This document shows, piece by piece, positions 5,465-8,294 of a stretch of 8,294 nucleotides of DNA (position 1 is the first letter of the stretch; each line of letters begins with the position of its first letter). Below the pieces are notes generated by a model. It saw nothing but the letters and a program-made list of their open reading frames with translations. It did not search any database and was not told where the DNA came from. Position numbers and translations under genes: made by a program. Source of the DNA: CAYTRP01 sp964625145 (GTDB lineage Bacteria > Sumerlaeota > Sumerlaeia > SLMS01 > JAHLLQ01); NCBI GenBank assembly GCA_964625145.1, contig CAZVAQ010000154.1:1-8294 (forward strand). The letters are read 5' to 3'.

Positions 5465-6562
5465 CTATTCATTCTCGGGTTCAACTTCATGTTCCCCTTC
5501 CTCCGGGCTATCAAGCTTCACAATGGCGTCCTCCACCAGCCTGCCGAGGACGTCGATCCCTTCACCCGTTTCGGCGCTGATGGGCACCAGCTCCACATCA
5601 CGCTCGCGGGCAAAGGCTTCGCGCGCGGCTTCCACTTCCTCCGCGTCGATCAGGTCGCACTTGGTCAGGCAAACAATGGTGGGCTTCTGCAGCAACCTCT
5701 CGCTGTAGCTGTCCAGCTCGTTGCGCACGAGGTCGTAGGCGTAGAGCAACGTCTCCGGTCGCGCGTCGGCCATCGTCATGTTGCCTTCCTCGTCCGTCCC
5801 CGCCTCCGGCGCCACCAGATGCAGCAGGACGCGCGTGCGTTCGATGTGGCGCAGGAAGCGGTGGCCGAGGCCGGCGCCCGTGTGCGCGCCTTCGATCAAG
5901 CCCGGGATGTCCGCCAACGTCAGCGCCAACCCCGTGTTCGGCCCGAGGAACACGCCAAGATTCGGTGACAAGGTGGTGAACGGATACGCCGCAATGCGCG
6001 GATGCGCGTCGGTGAGGCGCGCGAGCAACGTCGATTTCCCCGCGTTGGGCAATCCCACCAACCCCACGTCGGCGATGACCTTCAGCTCCAGGATGATCGT
6101 GCGCTCCTCGCCGGGCCATCCGTTGTCGGCCTTGCGCGGGGCCTTGTTCGTCGAGGTGGCGAAGTGTTGGTTGCCGCGCCCGCCATCGCCGCCGCGCGCC
6201 ACCAGCAGGCGCTGGCCCTCCACGCTCAGGTCGCCGAGTTCCTCGCCGGTCGCATCGTCCGTCACCACCGTCCCCAGCGGCACGCGCAGGATGATGTCCT
6301 TGCCGCTGCGGCCGCTGCAGTTCTTGCCGCCGCCGTTGCTGCCGCGCTTGGCGACGACATACGGTTCCATCTTCAGGTCGATCAGCGTGGCGAGATCGGC
6401 GGTTGCCTCCAGATAGATCGATCCCCCCCGCCCGCCATCGCCGCCGTCGGGCCCGCCAAAGGGATTCTCCTTCGTGCGCATGAACGAGATGCACCCATGG
6501 CCACCATCGCCAGCCTTCACGCTGAGCTTTACGTAATCAACAAAGTGCGGTGCGTCTTTCAT
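5465..6562 (-). CDS. obg: Obg/CgtA GTPase
   Basis: Obg is an essential GTPase that binds the large ribosomal subunit during assembly and links it to stress and ppGpp. The 365-residue product has the glycine-rich Obg domain at about 5-160 (AGDGGHGCISF at 17-27, GGPDGGDGGRGG at 36-47, ARGGDGGRGNQHFATSTNKAPR at 122-143). The G domain follows: G1 GLPNAGKST at 170-178, G2 threonines in YPFTTL at 193-198, G3 DIPGLIEGAHTGAGLG at 218-233, G4 TKCD at 300-303 (Thr for the usual Asn of NKxD) and G5 SAETGEG at 329-335. There is no C-terminal OCT domain, only a short acidic tail, as in enterobacterial proteins. The start at 6562 gives the usual distance to FVDYVKLSVKAGDGG; in-frame starts further up (for example 6637) would add a leader reaching into the inverted-repeat element. 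No clear ribosome site is visible. The ribosomal protein genes rplU and rpmA, often adjacent, are absent here. Confidence 0.97.
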   Translation of the reverse strand: MKDAPHFVDYVKLSVKAGDGGHGCISFMRTKENPFGGPDGGDGGRGGSIYLEATADLATLIDLKMEPYVVAKRGSNGGGKNCSGRSGKDIILRVPLGTVVTDDATGEELGDLSVEGQRLLVARGGDGGRGNQHFATSTNKAPRKADNGWPGEERTIILELKVIADVGLVGLPNAGKSTLLARLTDAHPRIAAYPFTTLSPNLGVFLGPNTGLALTLADIPGLIEGAHTGAGLGHRFLRHIERTRVLLHLVAPEAGTDEEGNMTMADARPETLLYAYDLVRNELDSYSERLLQKPTIVCLTKCDLIDAEEVEAAREAFARERDVELVPISAETGEGIDVLGRLVEDAIVKLDSPEEGEHEVEPENE

Positions 6563-6630
6563 GAAGTCAGCAGTCGGTGGAGGGGAGTGGTGTTGAGGGA
6601 TCGCTACGTCGATTGCGGAACAAAGTAGCT

Positions 6631-6798
6631 GGGGCATCCTGCCCGTGCCGTTCAATGGTTTTCGACATCATTGTGCACCACCACGCAATCAATTGCCGCC
6701 AATGAGCATCGTGTCCAAAATGAATCCCAATCGGGATTCATTCGAACAGCAACACTTATGGGGAACAATCCATTGAACGGCATTGGCATCCCTGCCCC
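6631..6798. mobile_element. 168-bp element with imperfect terminal inverted repeats (MITE-like, non-coding)
   Basis: The left end at 6631-6658 (GGGGCA...TGCCGTTCAATGG) matches the reverse complement of the right end at 6770-6798 over about 28 bases: the outer GGGGCA and the inner 13 bases TGCCGTTCAATGG are identical, with a degraded part between. The centre carries a hairpin with a perfect 10-bp stem, AATGAATCCC at 6719-6728 and GGGATTCATT at 6733-6742, loop AATC. The left end also contains a small GGGCA/TGCCC palindrome. I see no target-site duplication and no convincing coding frame, so this may be a palindromic intergenic repeat rather than a transposon remnant. It lies upstream of obg in a 343-base stretch (6563-6905) without a gene. 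The rest of that stretch holds the terminator-like hairpin at 6844-6871 and nothing else I can name. Confidence 0.5.
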
Positions 6799-6843
6799 GG
6801 ACCAACCGGCCCCAAACTCCTCTTGGGAGTCCAGTACCTCGGG

Positions 6844-6871
6844 AAAAGCCTCATGGCCAGGATGGCCATGA
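6844..6871 (-). terminator. Possible intrinsic terminator after rfaE1
   Basis: Read on the minus strand, TCATGGCCA, loop TCC, TGGCCATGA (a perfect 9-bp stem, 6871 down to 6851) is followed by GG then CTTTT at 6848-6844. It begins 34 bases after the rfaE1 stop. The stem is strong but the T run is short, and the sequence may belong to a repeat family, so termination is a fair guess only. Confidence 0.4.
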
Positions 6872-6905
6872 TACTTTGGTGGTGGGACTCTTGGCCTTTC
6901 TGCAA

Positions 6906-7898
6906 TCAGCTCCAGAATTCCGTATTCCCCACTTCCTCCCTCAGTTCCTCGATCGTTGGTGCGGCGACGCCGGCGCGCGTCACGACGATTCCCGCCGCGA
7001 TGTTGCCCAGCTCCGCCGCCTCCACAAAGGATGCGCCGGAAAAACGCGCCAAGGCAAGCAAAGCCATCGTCGTGTCTCCCGCGCCGGTGGTGTCGTACAC
7101 TTCGTGCCGCCGCGCGGGGATGTAGGCCGGTTTGCCATGCCGCGGGAACACGCCGATGCCGCGCGCGCCGCGGGTGATGCACACGGCCTGTGCCCCCACG
7201 ATGCGGCGCAGCGCGCCGGCGGCCTTGGCAACTTCCTCGTCCGTGCCAGCAGGCAGGCCCGACGCCTCGCGGGCTTCGCGGTCGTTGGGGGTGATGAGCG
7301 TCGCGCCATGGTAGCGCCGATAGTCGGTCCCCTTCGGGTCCACCAACACCTCGCGGCCGGCGTTCTTCGCCTGGGCCATCAGTTCCTGCAGCAGCGCCGG
7401 TTGCAACAGGCCCTTGGCGTAGTCGCTGACGATGACGCCGTCGCATTGGCGCAGGGCCTTGGTGAGCAGCGCGCGCACCTTGGCCGCGACCTTGGGAGCC
7501 GGAGGGCCGGGGTCTTCGCGATCGACGCGCAGCATCTGTTGGTTCTGCGCGACAAAGCGCGTCTTCAGCGGAGTCGGCCGCGAGCTGTCCACGACCACCT
7601 GCGCGTCAACGCGCGCCATGTTGGACAGCAGTGAAGCGAGCCGTTGCCCGGCCTCGTCATCCCCCACGACGCCAACAAACGTGACGCGCGCGCCGGCCTG
7701 CGCCAGGTTGTGCACCACATTGGCCGCGCCGCCGGGGTTCCACGAATCGGCCTGCGCGTGCAGGATGGGGACCGGGGCCTCCACCGAGATGCGGTGCGCC
7801 ACGCCCATCACATAATGGTCCAGCAACGCATCGCCCACCACCAGCACACGGCGGCGGGGAAATTCATCCAGCAGGGACAGTAGGGAAGACGGCCTCAT
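6906..7898 (-). CDS. rfaE1: D-glycero-beta-D-manno-heptose-7-phosphate kinase (HldA / RfaE domain I)
   Basis: A sugar kinase of the PfkB/ribokinase family that phosphorylates heptose 7-phosphate at C1, an early step to ADP-heptose for the lipopolysaccharide inner core, in the cytoplasm. The 330 residues show VLVVGDALLDHYVMG at 18-32 and HRISVEAPVPIL at 35-46, the latter close to E. coli HldE SRISPEAPVPVV and diagnostic within PfkB kinases. Further on are NPGGAANVVHNLAQAGA at 54-70, KTRF at 112-115, VSDYAKG at 157-163 and DTTGAGDTTMALLA at 269-282 with catalytic D275. E. coli HldE has an additional adenylyltransferase domain; here the protein ends after the kinase, so rfaE2 must be encoded elsewhere. 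ATG 7898 gives the usual N-terminus; an in-frame start at 7985 would add 29 Pro/Gly-rich residues. The ribosome site is unclear (a G run lies directly before the start). Confidence 0.93.
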   Translation of the reverse strand: MRPSSLLSLLDEFPRRRVLVVGDALLDHYVMGVAHRISVEAPVPILHAQADSWNPGGAANVVHNLAQAGARVTFVGVVGDDEAGQRLASLLSNMARVDAQVVVDSSRPTPLKTRFVAQNQQMLRVDREDPGPPAPKVAAKVRALLTKALRQCDGVIVSDYAKGLLQPALLQELMAQAKNAGREVLVDPKGTDYRRYHGATLITPNDREAREASGLPAGTDEEVAKAAGALRRIVGAQAVCITRGARGIGVFPRHGKPAYIPARRHEVYDTTGAGDTTMALLALARFSGASFVEAAELGNIAAGIVVTRAGVAAPTIEELREEVGNTEFWS

Positions 7899-8053
7899 GC
7901 CCCCCAACCAACCCAACCCCCACCCCGGCGAGCAAGCAGGGACTTTGGCCGGAGGAGCCATCCGCCCCACGCGGGCGAACTGCATTCGCGTTGCCCCGTG
8001 CCGCCATCGACGCCCAAGATGGGGTCTCTATCAACCCGGAGGCATCAACCCCC

Positions 8054-8227
8054 ATGACCAGCGTTCAATGCAACCCCGCCCATCAAGCCGCCATGGCCGC
8101 CAAAGACGCCGAGAAGCGCCAGCGCAACGCCAGCGCCCTGGCAACCGGTTTCTGGGCCGGGCTCGTTGTCGGAGCCATCGCCACGGTGGGATTGGTGGTC
8201 ACTTATTTGATCAGCCACGCGGGGTGA
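8054..8227 (+). CDS. Small single-pass membrane protein, function unknown
   Basis: A 57-residue product from ATG 8054. GGAGG at 8038-8042 lies 11 bases upstream, a little far but acceptable; a start at 7991 in the same frame would add 21 residues and has no ribosome site that I can see. Residues about 1-33 are polar and charged (AAKDAEKRQRNAS), and about 33-54 form a hydrophobic helix (GFWAGLVVGAIATVGLVVTYLI), followed by SHAG. The expected topology is a cytoplasmic N-terminus and one helix near the C-terminus. It is divergent from rfaE1 with about 155 bases between starts, which would hold both promoters, though I cannot identify boxes. No known family is recognised. The base composition and the ordered charged-then-hydrophobic pattern favour a real gene over chance. 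Confidence 0.5.
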   Translation: MTSVQCNPAHQAAMAAKDAEKRQRNASALATGFWAGLVVGAIATVGLVVTYLISHAG

Positions 8228-8294
8228 TTTTGAAGTAGGGACATCAAGGACGCCAGAGACATCGGGGAAGTAAGGAAGGAAACCGGCCGGCCCC

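Noticed and set aside
5179..5514. N-terminal extension of the TPR lipoprotein to an ATG at 5514
   Set aside because: The extra 112 codons are the hairpin repeat plus the 3' end of obg, and would bury the lipoprotein signal peptide deep in the protein.
6621..6810. Target-site duplication around the inverted-repeat element
   Set aside because: The flanks (AGCT on the left, GGAC on the right) do not match, so recent transposition cannot be claimed.
6652..7446. A 264-codon minus-strand frame overlapping rfaE1 in another frame and running into the non-coding region
   Set aside because: Most of it is the out-of-frame shadow of rfaE1 (Arg/Gly/Ala-rich), and the remainder reads through the inverted-repeat element.
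6783..7634. A 283-codon open frame on the + strand opposite rfaE1
   Set aside because: It covers the antisense of conserved kinase motifs, has no recognisable domain and begins inside the inverted-repeat element.

Overview
The window is GC-rich (by eye about 60-65%) and comes from a Gram-negative bacterium: it carries a heptose-phosphate kinase of lipopolysaccharide synthesis, an MCE/MlaD-type outer-membrane lipid-transport protein and a lipoprotein with a lipobox. The genes are mostly housekeeping, but their order does not match any enterobacterial operon I recognise (obg without rplU-rpmA, a stand-alone rfaE1, an MCE gene without mlaE/mlaF next to it). The density of hairpin repeats and a heptamer array suggests a large, repeat-rich genome from a non-proteobacterial lineage (PVC, Sumerlaeota or similar). 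That placement is a guess, not a result.

Layout. 2-708 (+): the C-terminal end of a proline-rich, membrane-anchored protein, overlapping coaD (coenzyme A synthesis). 709-1181: a convergent intergenic region filled by hairpin repeat copy A (773-1091) and a perfect 7-bp tandem array (1125-1201) that runs into the end of the next gene. 1182-5178 (-): a probable operon read right to left, of TPR lipoprotein, secreted serine hydrolase (class C beta-lactamase fold), MCE-domain protein and SpoIIE/RsbU-type PP2C phosphatase. The last two are tightly coupled. 5179-5442: hairpin repeat copy B, between the TPR gene and obg. 5465-6562 (-): obg GTPase. 6563-6905: no gene, but a 168-bp element with inverted ends and a terminator-like hairpin. 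6906-7898 (-): rfaE1. 8054-8227 (+): a small single-pass membrane protein, divergent from rfaE1. 8228-8294: nothing recognised.

The protein genes do not form one pathway. CoaD and Obg are core functions. RfaE1, the MCE protein and the two exported proteins point to envelope construction and maintenance. The phosphatase could link part of that to a partner-switch or other phosphoprotein signal, but this is inference from gene order.

I did not find a convincing new defence, mobile or metabolic system. The most unusual content is non-coding: a dispersed repeat whose five hairpins are arranged in mirror symmetry (outer and inner hairpins on the left reappear inverted on the right, with compensated stem changes), a second copy carrying a sixth hairpin, a short inverted-repeat element, and a heptamer array placed over a stop codon.
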